64,000 bases of DNA from Pseudoalteromonas luteoviolacea H33-S (lineage in GTDB: Bacteria > Pseudomonadota > Gammaproteobacteria > Enterobacterales > Alteromonadaceae). Location of the stretch: assembly GCF_001625695.1 (NCBI RefSeq), contig NZ_AUXY01000098.1, positions 105,645 through 169,644 of the forward strand. Direction: 5' to 3'. Made by a program: the position numbers and the translations under genes. The notes beneath the pieces are model-generated. The model was not told where the DNA came from. It made no database searches and saw only the letters and a list, made by a program, of their open reading frames with translations. Positions 25,346-34,417 of the stretch are shown piece by piece. Positions within the stretch are counted from its first letter, which is position 1; every line of letters starts with the position of its first letter.

Positions 25346-26587
25346 ATGAAGTTTCCATTTATTATCTCAGGGCTTGCTTTTGTTACGCTATCAGCGCATG
25401 CTCAGTTGAATATTCAATTAACAAGTCAAACAGAAAACCCCTCAATTAGAAAGGAAGGTGGTGTCCTTGAGGTTCAAAAAACGCTAAACAACAATGGTTC
25501 AACGAATGTTGCCGTCAAAGTATACAGCCATGTTACTTTCCCTGATGGCAAAACTTTTGTTGATGCGATTCCAACTGAATTATATCTTTCACCAGGTGAA
25601 AGCTTTACTGATTCTAATTCAATGTTAGAAGTGCCAGCCAGCTTTCCCCGCGGCAGTTATAGCTATCATTACAGTGTTTATAATCAGGATAATAGTCAAA
25701 TACTCAGTGACAGTATTACATTTGAAAAGAAAAGTCGCATTATTGATGTGGCTGTGAGCCATGATAGCGCATGCGGTACTGACTTGACAGGTACCTTATG
25801 TTGGAAGTTAACGGATGGTCGGCTTTATACCCCGACGCCTGAGCCAATATACGATATTAAAGATATAGCAATAAACAGTAAAGGTGGTTGTGCGATTGTT
25901 GGTAAAGAAGTGAAGTGTTGGAGTAACAGACATTACAGAACGCATGTTCAGTCATTTTGGAAGGCTTTACCTTCGGCTGTGACCTTTACGGATCCACAAA
26001 AAATATTTGTGGCGCACACTTACGATAATTATTGTGCTATTGATGGCGGTGAAATTATCTGTTGGAGTTCTGGAAAGTGGAACCCAGGCGCTGTAAACAC
26101 TGCTCCACCTAAATACTCTGAGCTAAAAAACCCGAGTAGAATTGAAATTGGTCGAGCTGCTGCCTGTATTCGACATGATGATGGTATTGACTGCTGGGGC
26201 GCCAAGAGTTCTCCGACAGTATCGGATGTACCTACCTTTACTAACCCAACGCACCTTATTGTCGGGTTAGATTATGCGTGTGCTAAGGGCGATGAAGGAG
26301 TAAAATGCTGGGGTAAGGCGCCAGCTTCTGACCTCAATGCGCCTGAGTTATTGCCACATACAGAGCTGAGATTCGGCTACCCAGGAATATATTCTTATGA
26401 TGAACGTGGTATGTCTGGTTGGTCTACTCGCCCTGCTCAGATAGGTCCATATCAGATGCAAGAATTGATCAACCCTATAGATATTGACTTTGACTACGGG
26501 TACGTATGTGCATTAGACGATACAGGTATCGTTTGTGGGGGGCGAAATAACGCTGCTAACACTGTGCCTGAACGGTTTAAATATTAA
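25346..26587 (+). CDS. Secreted RCC1-like protein with cysteine-paired repeats
   Basis: 413-residue exported protein. Signal peptide to about residue 19 (SAHA-QL). Residues 20-125 form an Ig-like beta domain (GSTNVAVKVYSHVTFPDG). The rest contains about six repeats resembling RCC1 propeller blades, each with a cysteine pair around C-x(6-9)-CW: ACGTDLTGTLCW, GCAIVGKEVKCW, YCAIDGGEIICW, ACIRHDDGIDCWG, ACAKGDEGVKCWG and VCALDDTGIVCGG. RCC1-like repeats of this Cys-Trp kind are known in secreted bacterial proteins. Probably a cell-surface or extracellular binding protein; the ligand is unknown. Single gene with a ribosome site TTTGGAGTAAACA. Confidence 0.8.
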   Translation: MKFPFIISGLAFVTLSAHAQLNIQLTSQTENPSIRKEGGVLEVQKTLNNNGSTNVAVKVYSHVTFPDGKTFVDAIPTELYLSPGESFTDSNSMLEVPASFPRGSYSYHYSVYNQDNSQILSDSITFEKKSRIIDVAVSHDSACGTDLTGTLCWKLTDGRLYTPTPEPIYDIKDIAINSKGGCAIVGKEVKCWSNRHYRTHVQSFWKALPSAVTFTDPQKIFVAHTYDNYCAIDGGEIICWSSGKWNPGAVNTAPPKYSELKNPSRIEIGRAAACIRHDDGIDCWGAKSSPTVSDVPTFTNPTHLIVGLDYACAKGDEGVKCWGKAPASDLNAPELLPHTELRFGYPGIYSYDERGMSGWSTRPAQIGPYQMQELINPIDIDFDYGYVCALDDTGIVCGGRNNAANTVPERFKY

Positions 26588-26599
26588 TTTTCATTGAAG

Positions 26600-26629
26600 C
26601 CGTGCCCAAATATAGTTGGGCATGGTTTT
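26600..26629 (+). terminator. Terminator after the RCC1-like gene
   Basis: 10-bp stem with one G-U pair (CCGTGCCCAA / TTGGGCATGG), ATATAG loop, then TTTT, 12 bases past the stop. Confidence 0.75.
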
Positions 26630-26742
26630 GTGCTTGTTTGGGAGGACAAAGTCCTCTTTTGTTAACCCTCACATTGCTTTTTATCTTCTTGTATGTAGCT
26701 TAGTATTTGTTCAATCAAATAAAAAAATATAAGGAAGTAAAA

Positions 26743-27126
26743 ATGCGAGAGAACGAAAATTCGGCACTTATTAACCAATATATTGAAAGTTATAATGCGT
26801 TTAATATTGAGCGCATGTTGTCGTTATTGGATGACAGTATTGTGTTTGAAAATGAAGCCAATGGTGCAGTGAACGTCAGAGCTGAAGGAAAGCTGGAGTT
26901 TGAAAATCTTGCCAAAGAGTCTGCAAAGCTGTTTAGTCAAAGAAATCAAACAGTGACGAATTTGATTGTAAACGACACGACCGCCCAAATAAATATAGAC
27001 TATTCGGGCGTGTTTTCTGTTGACTTACCTAATGGTATGAGGGAAGGCGATGAGCTTACGGTACAAGGTAAGTCTTACTTTGAATTTAAAAATGAAAAAA
27101 TCAGCTATATTAAAGACGTAAGCTAA
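26743..27126 (+). CDS. SnoaL-like / nuclear transport factor 2 fold protein
   Basis: 127-residue protein from the ATG after AAGGAAGTAAAA; an in-frame TTG 36 bases upstream has no ribosome site. It has the NTF2-like pattern: N-terminal helix INQYIESYNAFNIERMLSLLDDSIVFEN, then curved beta strands (TAQINIDYSGVFSVDLP, KSYFEFKNEKISYIKDVS). No signal peptide, so cytoplasmic. NTF2-fold proteins range from isomerases to binding proteins, and no specific activity can be assigned. Single gene. Confidence 0.8.
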   Translation: MRENENSALINQYIESYNAFNIERMLSLLDDSIVFENEANGAVNVRAEGKLEFENLAKESAKLFSQRNQTVTNLIVNDTTAQINIDYSGVFSVDLPNGMREGDELTVQGKSYFEFKNEKISYIKDVS

Positions 27127-27145
27127 TCAATATTAAGGAATAGCT

Positions 27146-27179
27146 CTTGTGTAGTTAAATATAACATTAGCTACACAAG
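27146..27179. terminator. Hairpin between convergent SnoaL-like and PD40 genes
   Basis: 9-bp perfect stem CTTGTGTAG / CTACACAAG with a 16-nt loop. No clear T-run; weak terminator for one or both genes. Confidence 0.4.
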
Positions 27180-27282
27180 GTTATATTAAAGTGGAATTTA
27201 ACTGGGTTAAATTCATATTTACATAGTTTACCCGGACAAACTCTGCCTATTTAGAATTTATTTACCTCAATAATAATTAGGC

Positions 27283-28146
27283 TCAAGGCCTAAACGTTTC
27301 AATAAACTCTGACTCTACCCAATATATGTCACCATTTCCCATGCTCGTCGTTCTATTGAAAAAGAAGTATTTACCATCTGGAGACATATAGCCGCCAGTT
27401 TCACTAGCGGCTGTATTCACTGTCGGGCCTAAATTAAGTGCTTTACCCCAACTTCCACCAGACTTACGAAAACTGATATAAAGGTCAGTATCCCCAAAGC
27501 CTCCGGCCCTTTCTCCATCCCAAATAATATAGCTGTCATCACGGGCGATAAATGGATGCGCATTCCATTTACCGGTATTAATATGTGCAGGTAATGGTTT
27601 TGGCGTTTGCCGAACACCATTTTTAACCTCAGAGATCCTCAGTAAATCCCCATTTTTATAATCATCGAGGATATAGGTACCTGAAGATGATGAAGATAAA
27701 CGCATAATACCCCAATCCTTGTTATCGAACATTGGACCTAAGCTTTTGACTTGTGACCAGTCGGAGTCTGTTCTACTAATATATTTCTTGCCAAGATGTA
27801 AGGTATTACCATCTGGTGAAAGAGTGGGGCGGCCTACTCTTGGTGCTACTGTGGAACCATACCAGAGATTGTTTTTTTGCTTGTACGTCATTGTCCACCA
27901 CTTGTTAGTATTGGCATCCATTCGCGTAAAATAGAGTTCCTTCAAATCTGGCGTAAACGAAATAGTGTACTCTCGGTCTTTAGGTGTGCTCAACAACCCA
28001 GGAGCAAAGACAATAGCTGTTTTCCCTGGTGGTGTTTGCCCTAAGTAAGGGCCATGTAATCCAGTAGCGACCTCCTTGGCTCCAACTGAGCTGCTGGCAA
28101 TAATAGCGCTTGTGGCAATCAAAAAGCAGTTCATTGTTTTTATCAT
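27283..28146 (-). CDS. Exported PD40 (TolB-like) beta-propeller protein
   Basis: 287-residue secreted protein. Signal peptide to about residue 23 (SSVGA-KE). The body contains WD40-like PD40 repeats with the typical SFTPDLKELYFTR, TLSPDGNTLHLGKKY, FIARDDSYIIWDGER and YMSPDGKYFFFNR strands. This fold is used for protein or ligand binding in the periplasm; here it stands alone, without an OmpA or peptidase domain. The start has GGAG six bases before it. No operon partner is evident. Confidence 0.85.
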   Translation of the reverse strand: MIKTMNCFLIATSAIIASSSVGAKEVATGLHGPYLGQTPPGKTAIVFAPGLLSTPKDREYTISFTPDLKELYFTRMDANTNKWWTMTYKQKNNLWYGSTVAPRVGRPTLSPDGNTLHLGKKYISRTDSDWSQVKSLGPMFDNKDWGIMRLSSSSSGTYILDDYKNGDLLRISEVKNGVRQTPKPLPAHINTGKWNAHPFIARDDSYIIWDGERAGGFGDTDLYISFRKSGGSWGKALNLGPTVNTAASETGGYMSPDGKYFFFNRTTSMGNGDIYWVESEFIETFRP

Positions 28147-28706
28147 GTGTTCTCCGGTTTTGTAGTGTTAATTTCACTTTCAATAAGGAGAATTTACCTG
28201 AGCTGACTTTAATGACTTGAAGAAAGAGTGACTTTTGGTTGATGTTTGGATTGTTGAAAAGTAAGTATAACTTTCATAAAGTTATACTTTTTCTCGAAAG
28301 GCTTTAACTAGGAATAGGTAGTTAAACCTTGCTAGGAAGAAATACAGCGTTTAATAAAGAAATAGTTTATCCCTAGCATTCGAAAATAGACCACTGAAAT
28401 ATCGCTTTTTAGCTGTTCATGATATCTCTACTATTATCTTTTAAATTTATTACAGTGTGGTTGAAAGTATTCTTGAATCAGTACTATCTGAAGGTTAAAT
28501 GCAACATAGTGTGGCATTACCCGCACTCATTTCAACACGATACCACTTAACCTTTAAAATTTTGCAATGCCACAGTTATTAGTGCAGATGAAATAATTGC
28601 TTGATTTATCCTCGCTTGACTTTGTTAACAAAACGTTTAAGTATCGGTGGTTGTTTAAAAATCAACCGTTAACTTGCTTTGAAAAGGATAATTAAATAGG
28701 TGATTT
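28147..28706. other. 560-base intergenic region with interleaved inverted repeats
   Basis: No gene seen. AAGGTTAA (28491-28498) pairs with TTAACCTT (28547-28554), and TGTGGCATT (28510-28518) pairs with AATGCCACA (28566-28574). The two pairs interleave, so together they could form a pseudoknot-like structure. A short GGTTG/CAACC hairpin lies nearer the following gene. Confidence 0.4.
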
Positions 28707-30017
28707 ATGAAAAAGTCTTTATTAATACTTTCATTGGCGCTTGGGCTGTCCGCTTGTAACATTGATGACAGGCTGCAATTAGCTCATGAAACAAAAAAGA
28801 GTGAATATGTTCATTTGAGCGCACAAAATACGGGGTTGCTCATCATTGATGCTCAAAAAGGGTATGTGATGGATAGTGACGACTTTTGGGTCAAGGTCTT
28901 CTATCCAGAGTTGGAAATACCGGCACAAAATGTCGATCCTCAATTACATTCTAGTATTGACCGTATTGCACAACTGGCGCAAAAAGCCAATGATTTAAAT
29001 ATGCCAACTACGATTACGTATGAAGCATTCGAATCCGATACAGGTTTGGATTATACGCCCTACATAACGCGCATTGAGCAAGTGCTTGACGAAAATACCC
29101 AAAGCTATTTTAAGCAAACGTTTAACTCTACATTAGAAGATGATATTCATGCAGCAATGCAAGCTTGGTCAGATGCCGGCATTTCGCGAGTGGTAGTTGC
29201 TGGTGCTGAAACTGATGTGTGTGTTATGCAAACCGTTTTAGGGCTTAAGAAAATGGGTTTTGATGTCTACCTGGCAAGTGACGCGACGTTCTCGACAGAA
29301 ATTTATGAGCGACCTACTTTTAAGCGTTTGCAGCAAGCAGGGGTTAAGTTGGCAAAGGCCAGTGAAATTATGGAGTCGATGGACTCCAATGACAAATTGA
29401 TCTATAGCCCACGCTACGCAGTTGGTAAACGAGATGAATTATATCAAGGTGAGCGTCATAAAATGGCAATGATCAATTTTAATATGGATGACGCAAGCTT
29501 GAGTAAGGCAGAGCACGACAATAAGCCTGCAACAGAGCCTAGGTTCACATTTTTAGGTTTAGAGCAGGAGTTTTTGTTTAGCTACATGCCGAGTTTTCAC
29601 GTGAATAAAAAAGGGAAGCCCTACACATCCAAATATCGTAAAAATGCCAATGTTGTGAACTATAAAAATATTGCCCCTGTGATTGCTGACATTAAAGCCT
29701 CTGGTAAGACGCAAGCAGTGATTTCTGGTGTGGTCTCTCAGTTAGGCTTGTATGACGCGGTCTATAAATTAATTGCAGCAGATATTACCCCAATTATTCT
29801 CGAAGATGCGTTGCTGGGATCAGATGTAGACCCAATTCACTATTTAGATTACATCTATCAATTAGGCGCGGTGCCAAGCACACAAAAGTCGCATGGCTAT
29901 GAGATGTATGTCGAGATACAGCTAGGGGACTTTACGGAAGAAGAAATCGCTGCTTACTATGAAATGATAGCGCTGAATGAAGCTGTGATCCCTGAGGTAT
30001 ACCCGCGTTTGCGTTAA
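28707..30017 (+). CDS. Lipoprotein with tandem isochorismatase-fold domains, second one degenerate
   Basis: 436-residue exported lipoprotein; LGLSAC gives the lipidation Cys17. Residues about 43-220 form an isochorismatase-like cysteine hydrolase with an intact triad: Asp in GLLIIDAQKGY, Lys in SYFKQTFNS, Cys in AGAETDVCVMQT. Residues about 245-430 repeat the fold in decayed form: MAMINFNMDD for the first strand and AVISGVVSQLGLYDAVYKL where the Cys loop should be, without the cysteine. Family members are usually cytoplasmic single-domain proteins, so lipidation and duplication are unusual. The substrate is unknown (amide or ester of a small molecule). Single gene. Confidence 0.85.
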   Translation: MKKSLLILSLALGLSACNIDDRLQLAHETKKSEYVHLSAQNTGLLIIDAQKGYVMDSDDFWVKVFYPELEIPAQNVDPQLHSSIDRIAQLAQKANDLNMPTTITYEAFESDTGLDYTPYITRIEQVLDENTQSYFKQTFNSTLEDDIHAAMQAWSDAGISRVVVAGAETDVCVMQTVLGLKKMGFDVYLASDATFSTEIYERPTFKRLQQAGVKLAKASEIMESMDSNDKLIYSPRYAVGKRDELYQGERHKMAMINFNMDDASLSKAEHDNKPATEPRFTFLGLEQEFLFSYMPSFHVNKKGKPYTSKYRKNANVVNYKNIAPVIADIKASGKTQAVISGVVSQLGLYDAVYKLIAADITPIILEDALLGSDVDPIHYLDYIYQLGAVPSTQKSHGYEMYVEIQLGDFTEEEIAAYYEMIALNEAVIPEVYPRLR

Positions 30018-30150
30018 GTCTTTTACGCTTAATTTCGAGCGCAAAAGTGCGCTCGTAATTGAAATTAATTAGTGTCGTACAACGCGATGCCAATTAATTT
30101 CATGCTGCACAGCCAAAAATTCAGTTAGCGTGTTTTTTAAGCTCGATTGT

Positions 30151-31350
30151 TTAACTATTCACTTGACCCTTACGGTATTCGCTTGGGGTTTGTCCTGTTA
30201 CTTGTTTGAATGCTTTATAAAAAGAGGAGCGTGCGTTAAAGCCGACATCTAAAGCAATATCGAGCACAGTACTGTGATTTGCCAAAATCTGAGGTTTCGC
30301 TGCTTCAATACGCCAGTGATTCACAAAATCAAAAAAGCTCATGGATAATGTTTCATTCAATGTTTGTGATATGTAGTTTGGTGAAATATTGAGGTGTTTA
30401 GACAGCTGCTGCAACGATAGATTTGAGTCTAAATAGAGTTTGTCTTGCTCCATTGCTGAGTTGATCTTTGTTGCAATCCGATCCGACTGTGTTTTATCTA
30501 AGGCTGAGCGTTGATATTTTTTTGCTGCAACGGGTTTGTCATTTGCGTTATTTCCATCTGAGCTATTACTTTGCTCTTTGGAGGACCCTCTAGTATCACA
30601 ACCACCTAACGTAGCTAACGGAGGCTTTTGTTGCAGGCCAAAGTGGCTCATGCACCATATCAACAGCAAAGATAGGAACATCTCCATATTGTTATTAAAT
30701 AAAGCTTGGTCGAACAAGCTCGAAGAAAAAACCGTTACCAAGGAGCATAGCCACACACTTACTGCAATTAAAAGCAGCCAATTCATCCAGTTAAGTTCTT
30801 TTTTATCGTGATTTGAAAAAACGTCTTTGAGTTTTTTGCGGTATTGATTCAGTCGGCGCACAATTTTTAGCAAGGTATAGGCACATTGGACCAACCAAAG
30901 CAGCATCATGATTAAAAGCCCTACGAGCAAGGTGCTGACAAATGAGCTGTTTATTTCTTCGTCATGAATGAAAACGGCGGTATGAACATCGCTTGGCAAA
31001 AATAAGATCATGCCAGAAATCAGTAAAGCGGGGAGTACCAAAATGTAGCGATAAAGCCGTTTTTTATTGAACTGCCAAGGTATATCGTCTGTCAGTCCCT
31101 CGACATAACACCATAATGATGGACAAAGCAAAAAAAGGGCTGGGAATGCAATGGCTGTGCACACAGCATAGTATTCAGGTAGTAGAGAAGAGGTAACAGA
31201 GTTTAACGCCAAAATACCACTGGCGAATAGAAACAATGCCAGAGGCCAGTTTAGTGCACTTTTCACTGCACGTGATAAAAGAATCGGTACACTGATACAA
31301 ACTTGTCCAACAATCATCATCGTTAGAATAATTTCGATAGGGTCAGCCAA
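30151..31350 (-). CDS. Membrane-bound AraC-family transcriptional regulator
   Basis: 399-residue protein with about seven hydrophobic helices in residues 1-235 and an AraC/XylS DNA-binding domain at about 290-395 (LSLQQLSKHLNISPNYISQT and DIALDVGFNARSSFYKAFKQ, the two helix-turn-helix units, with the TGQTPSEYR end). The start is TTG, supported by AAAAGGAAC seven bases upstream; internal ATG codons 10 residues later lack a ribosome site. A regulator held in the inner membrane senses an extracellular or membrane signal. The DUF6326 gene is divergent across 153 bases and is the likely target. Confidence 0.88.
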   Translation of the reverse strand: MADPIEIILTMMIVGQVCISVPILLSRAVKSALNWPLALFLFASGILALNSVTSSLLPEYYAVCTAIAFPALFLLCPSLWCYVEGLTDDIPWQFNKKRLYRYILVLPALLISGMILFLPSDVHTAVFIHDEEINSSFVSTLLVGLLIMMLLWLVQCAYTLLKIVRRLNQYRKKLKDVFSNHDKKELNWMNWLLLIAVSVWLCSLVTVFSSSLFDQALFNNNMEMFLSLLLIWCMSHFGLQQKPPLATLGGCDTRGSSKEQSNSSDGNNANDKPVAAKKYQRSALDKTQSDRIATKINSAMEQDKLYLDSNLSLQQLSKHLNISPNYISQTLNETLSMSFFDFVNHWRIEAAKPQILANHSTVLDIALDVGFNARSSFYKAFKQVTGQTPSEYRKGQVNS

Positions 31351-31503
31351 ATTCTGTTCCTTTTATTGCGTGTCCTAGGTGACTTTAATGCAAAAAAATG
31401 TCCGCACTTATAGTCTCGGACGACCTAACTATTTATAAGTTATATCGTTTAGTTTCGTCAACCGCCCAATAGCATGGGCTTAATTTAAAACAACGGAGCT
31501 AAT

Positions 31504-31938
31504 ATGAATACGACAAAGGATATCTCCTTGCCTTTTGAGGATTACCAAATAAACGTTAAGTTGAAAATCTCAGCACTTTGGGTTGCAGTGATGTTTTGCT
31601 ATGTCTACGGTGATTATATTGAAGTCTTTGTACCTGGTGTTATGTCTGAGGCCTTGCTCGTCAGCGCAGATAGGAAGGGCATTCAATATGAGTTCTTTGC
31701 CGTCGCGCTGCTCATGTCCATACCAAGTGTCATGATTTTTCTAACATTGGCACTCAAACCTAATTTCAATCGAAAATTAAATATCATCATTCCAGGTTTG
31801 TTTATTGTGCTGCTGGTGTCACTTAATTTAGAAACCGGGTGGGGCTTTTATTTATATCTCACTGGGCTCGAAATTTTATTGTCTGTGATGACAATTCGGT
31901 ATGCATGGAAATGGCCAAAGGCAGAAATCATGGGCTAA
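31504..31938 (+). CDS. DUF6326 family membrane protein
   Basis: 144-residue inner-membrane protein with four predicted helices. The segment VKLKISALWVAVMFCYVYGDYIEVFVPG, broken here by its helix boundaries, carries the family hallmark (SALW..VMFCY.YGDY.E...PG), and the C-terminus MTIRYAWKWPKAE matches it too. Family function unknown. Transcribed divergently from the membrane AraC regulator, so probably controlled by it. Preceded by AACGGAGCTAAT. Confidence 0.82.
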   Translation: MNTTKDISLPFEDYQINVKLKISALWVAVMFCYVYGDYIEVFVPGVMSEALLVSADRKGIQYEFFAVALLMSIPSVMIFLTLALKPNFNRKLNIIIPGLFIVLLVSLNLETGWGFYLYLTGLEILLSVMTIRYAWKWPKAEIMG

Positions 31939-32009
31939 GTGTAGCCGTGATACCAAATCTTATCTAACAATTACAGAATAATAGCACGTATTTTTAATGG
32001 ACTTCTAAT

Positions 32010-33410
32010 ATGAAAAAATTACTCACTTTAGCTGTATTTAGCAGCTTAACTTACGCAGGCGACTCAATTGATTTACAACACAAAGCCGATGACAGACTTA
32101 TTATATCAGATACTGATTCTGCCTTTGTCGCCGGTAATGGTGATTCTGCTTTTTTACAAAAAATAGACCTTAAGACTCAACAAGTCACTTTATTAGCGCT
32201 ACCCGAAAAGCCGATTATCTATAGTCTTGGCAAACTTAAAAGCCATCAAGGGACGCAAGCATTTGTGTTAACTGAGCAGGGCATTTTTCACGTTAATGAC
32301 ACTGAAGCACGTAAGCTGATAGATATTGACTCTGTATTTAAATCTGAGGCTTTTTCGCAATTTCAACATCAAGCATTTACGCTAGATGCGAATGGTGATG
32401 GCTTGACTGATTTTTACTTACCAGGCATTGAAAAACAGCATGTTTATATCCAACAGAAATCAGGCAAATTTTCCCAAGCATCACTGCCTTTACGTGCCAA
32501 AACAGTGACGCATTCTAGCGAGAAAAATTTGACCATCAGTCACACATTGCCTCAATTTCCAATATTGGCTGATGTGAATGGGGATGGTATCGATGACTTG
32601 ATGTTCTATGAGCAAAAAAGGATTCAGTATTTTACATCGACAGACCATGGTCCTAGCGCTAAAGGGCAAATACTCGTTACGTTCGATGAGAGCGGCAAAC
32701 AGCGTATCGAGAAACTAAGCGACTTTAATAATGATGGCTATCCTGACATCCATACGATAGAAAGCCTGTCAGAGGATACTGGCAAAGAAAAGGACTTGGA
32801 CAGTGAAAGTATTCATCGGGTCTTTTTTTCACAGCAGACAAGCAGCGGGTTGGTTTTTAAAGATAGCCCTGATATTGAACTTACGTTGGAAGAAACGAGC
32901 GGCATCGCTAATATCAGCGACTTCGATGGCGACGGGCTAGATGATTTGGCAGTGATCTCTTTTGATATTGGTTTTATGGATATTCTTTCAATCGCCAGTG
33001 CTGCGATGGACAATAAAGAAGTGATGCTCGATAGCTCAATTAGTATCTTTAAAGGAAAAAACGACAACCAATTTGCAAAAAAAGCGGCGGCAAAGAAAAG
33101 CTTTGAAATCGCAATGAATATGAATGAATCAAGCAGCGGTGCAGGCAAAGGCATTATTTTTAAAGATTTCAACGGTGACGGCTTAACAGATCTATTAATT
33201 AGAGCTGATACCAATGAACTTAAAGTTTATTTTGGTGATGCAAAAAGAGGGCTATCGCGCAGAGCAAAGCGCATAAAGCGCGCTTTGCCAGCATCTTCAA
33301 CAGATATTTATAGCCATGATATTAATCTTGATGGTAGAGAAGAAATTGTATTGAAGGTAAACGACAAAAAAGCAGGTTTTAGGTTAGATACGATTTTACT
33401 TGCTAAGTAG
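32010..33410 (+). CDS. Secreted FG-GAP/VCBS repeat protein
   Basis: 466-residue exported protein with a short signal peptide (cleavage near TYAG-DS). It contains six calcium-binding-type repeats: DANGDGLTDFYL, DVNGDGIDDLMF, DFNNDGYPDIHT, DFDGDGLDDLAV, DFNGDGLTDLLI and DINLDGREEIVL. These are the FG-GAP/integrin-alpha-like propeller blades, with the last one degenerate. Likely a periplasmic or extracellular Ca-stabilised beta-propeller used for binding. No enzyme domain is seen. Independent of the preceding DUF6326 gene by 71 bases, though read-through is possible. Confidence 0.88.
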   Translation: MKKLLTLAVFSSLTYAGDSIDLQHKADDRLIISDTDSAFVAGNGDSAFLQKIDLKTQQVTLLALPEKPIIYSLGKLKSHQGTQAFVLTEQGIFHVNDTEARKLIDIDSVFKSEAFSQFQHQAFTLDANGDGLTDFYLPGIEKQHVYIQQKSGKFSQASLPLRAKTVTHSSEKNLTISHTLPQFPILADVNGDGIDDLMFYEQKRIQYFTSTDHGPSAKGQILVTFDESGKQRIEKLSDFNNDGYPDIHTIESLSEDTGKEKDLDSESIHRVFFSQQTSSGLVFKDSPDIELTLEETSGIANISDFDGDGLDDLAVISFDIGFMDILSIASAAMDNKEVMLDSSISIFKGKNDNQFAKKAAAKKSFEIAMNMNESSSGAGKGIIFKDFNGDGLTDLLIRADTNELKVYFGDAKRGLSRRAKRIKRALPASSTDIYSHDINLDGREEIVLKVNDKKAGFRLDTILLAK

Positions 33411-33726
33411 GGGGCTCATAGTGATTAACTGCCTGTTATTGAACTTACAAAAAGATCGGCGGGCAGTTTTTTATCGTAATGGCGGTTTATATAAATAATT
33501 TTTATATTATTGATTACATTGATTATATTTTTTAATCAGTAGAGGTTTATAAGCATGCAGTTGAATTTGTCTTAGATAAATTTACAGGAAAACTCAACTT
33601 GTTTTAATTTAACTGTTTACATACGTTGGATATGAAATAAAATTAGCACCCTTAGTGGGTAACTCAGCACTTGTGCTGTGAGAAACCTGTGATGTTGCGT
33701 TAATTTACGGTTGAACAAGCAGAAAT
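33411..33726. other. Intergenic region with probable terminator
   Basis: 316 bases. AACTGCC (33427-33433) and GGCAGTT (33462-33468) pair over a 28-nt loop and are followed by TTTT, a plausible terminator of the FG-GAP gene. An imperfect hairpin CTCAGCAC..GTGCTGTGAG lies near 33662-33682. No gene seen. Confidence 0.5.
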
Positions 33727-34062
33727 ATGATCAAATTTATTGAAACCACGCCTTGGTGGTTCTTAATACTTCTTTATGTCACAACATTGACCCTTGGAAC
33801 CTTAATCGGGGCCCCTCTGGTGATCCAAGCTTATGATTTGCCTAATCCAGTTGAAGTAACTCGACTGTTTGTATTAGTACCGTTAATCAAAGTACACTAT
33901 TTACTCCCTTTACTGTTGGCGGTCACTTTTGGCTTGAAGTTTGTTAAGAGTAAAGGTCAGAAACCACTCACGCTATCATTTATTATCGCAAGTATTATTC
34001 TTGTGCCTGTTGTATTTTATGGCTTACAACTTTCAGATATTTATTTGTACGCAGAGGCCTAA
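33727..34062 (+). CDS. Small membrane protein of unknown function
   Basis: 111 residues with three strongly hydrophobic segments (about 10-33, 45-70 and 80-102), so an inner-membrane protein. I do not recognise the family. The start ATG follows ACAAGCAGAAAT, a poor ribosome site. Composition is that of a real membrane protein and not of random AT-rich sequence. No operon partner. Confidence 0.6.
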   Translation: MIKFIETTPWWFLILLYVTTLTLGTLIGAPLVIQAYDLPNPVEVTRLFVLVPLIKVHYLLPLLLAVTFGLKFVKSKGQKPLTLSFIIASIILVPVVFYGLQLSDIYLYAEA

Positions 34063-34417
34063 AAATCATTTTACCTCTTCACGCAAGCGTAAATGTTTGC
34101 TGTGGTTATGCTATCGACACTGTGCTTTAAGCGTGCAGTGTCGTATCTGATTTGATTGCTTGAATTCAATTAAATGGCTTTTCGGCAAAAAGAAATCAAT
34201 TTTCTGTTATTCGTAATTCTTCAAGTTACTATGTCACTATTTTGTAAGGAAAGGATCTCACTGGAACTTTATTCATGGGATACAGCAAAGATCATCTTTA
34301 CAGTGAATGAAAATTAGCGCTAGATCTGGAATTAGAGGTCCCATAGGGGGTTAAAAAAGCGGTTAGGGCGGATAGATACTTTCTGATATCTATCCTAAGT
34401 TACTAAAGTTTAAATAC
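34063..34417. other. Intergenic region with hairpin
   Basis: 355 bases between convergent genes. An 8-bp stem CGACACTG / CAGTGTCG (34115-34143) may terminate the upstream gene. No reading frame or other element that I can support. Confidence 0.4.
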
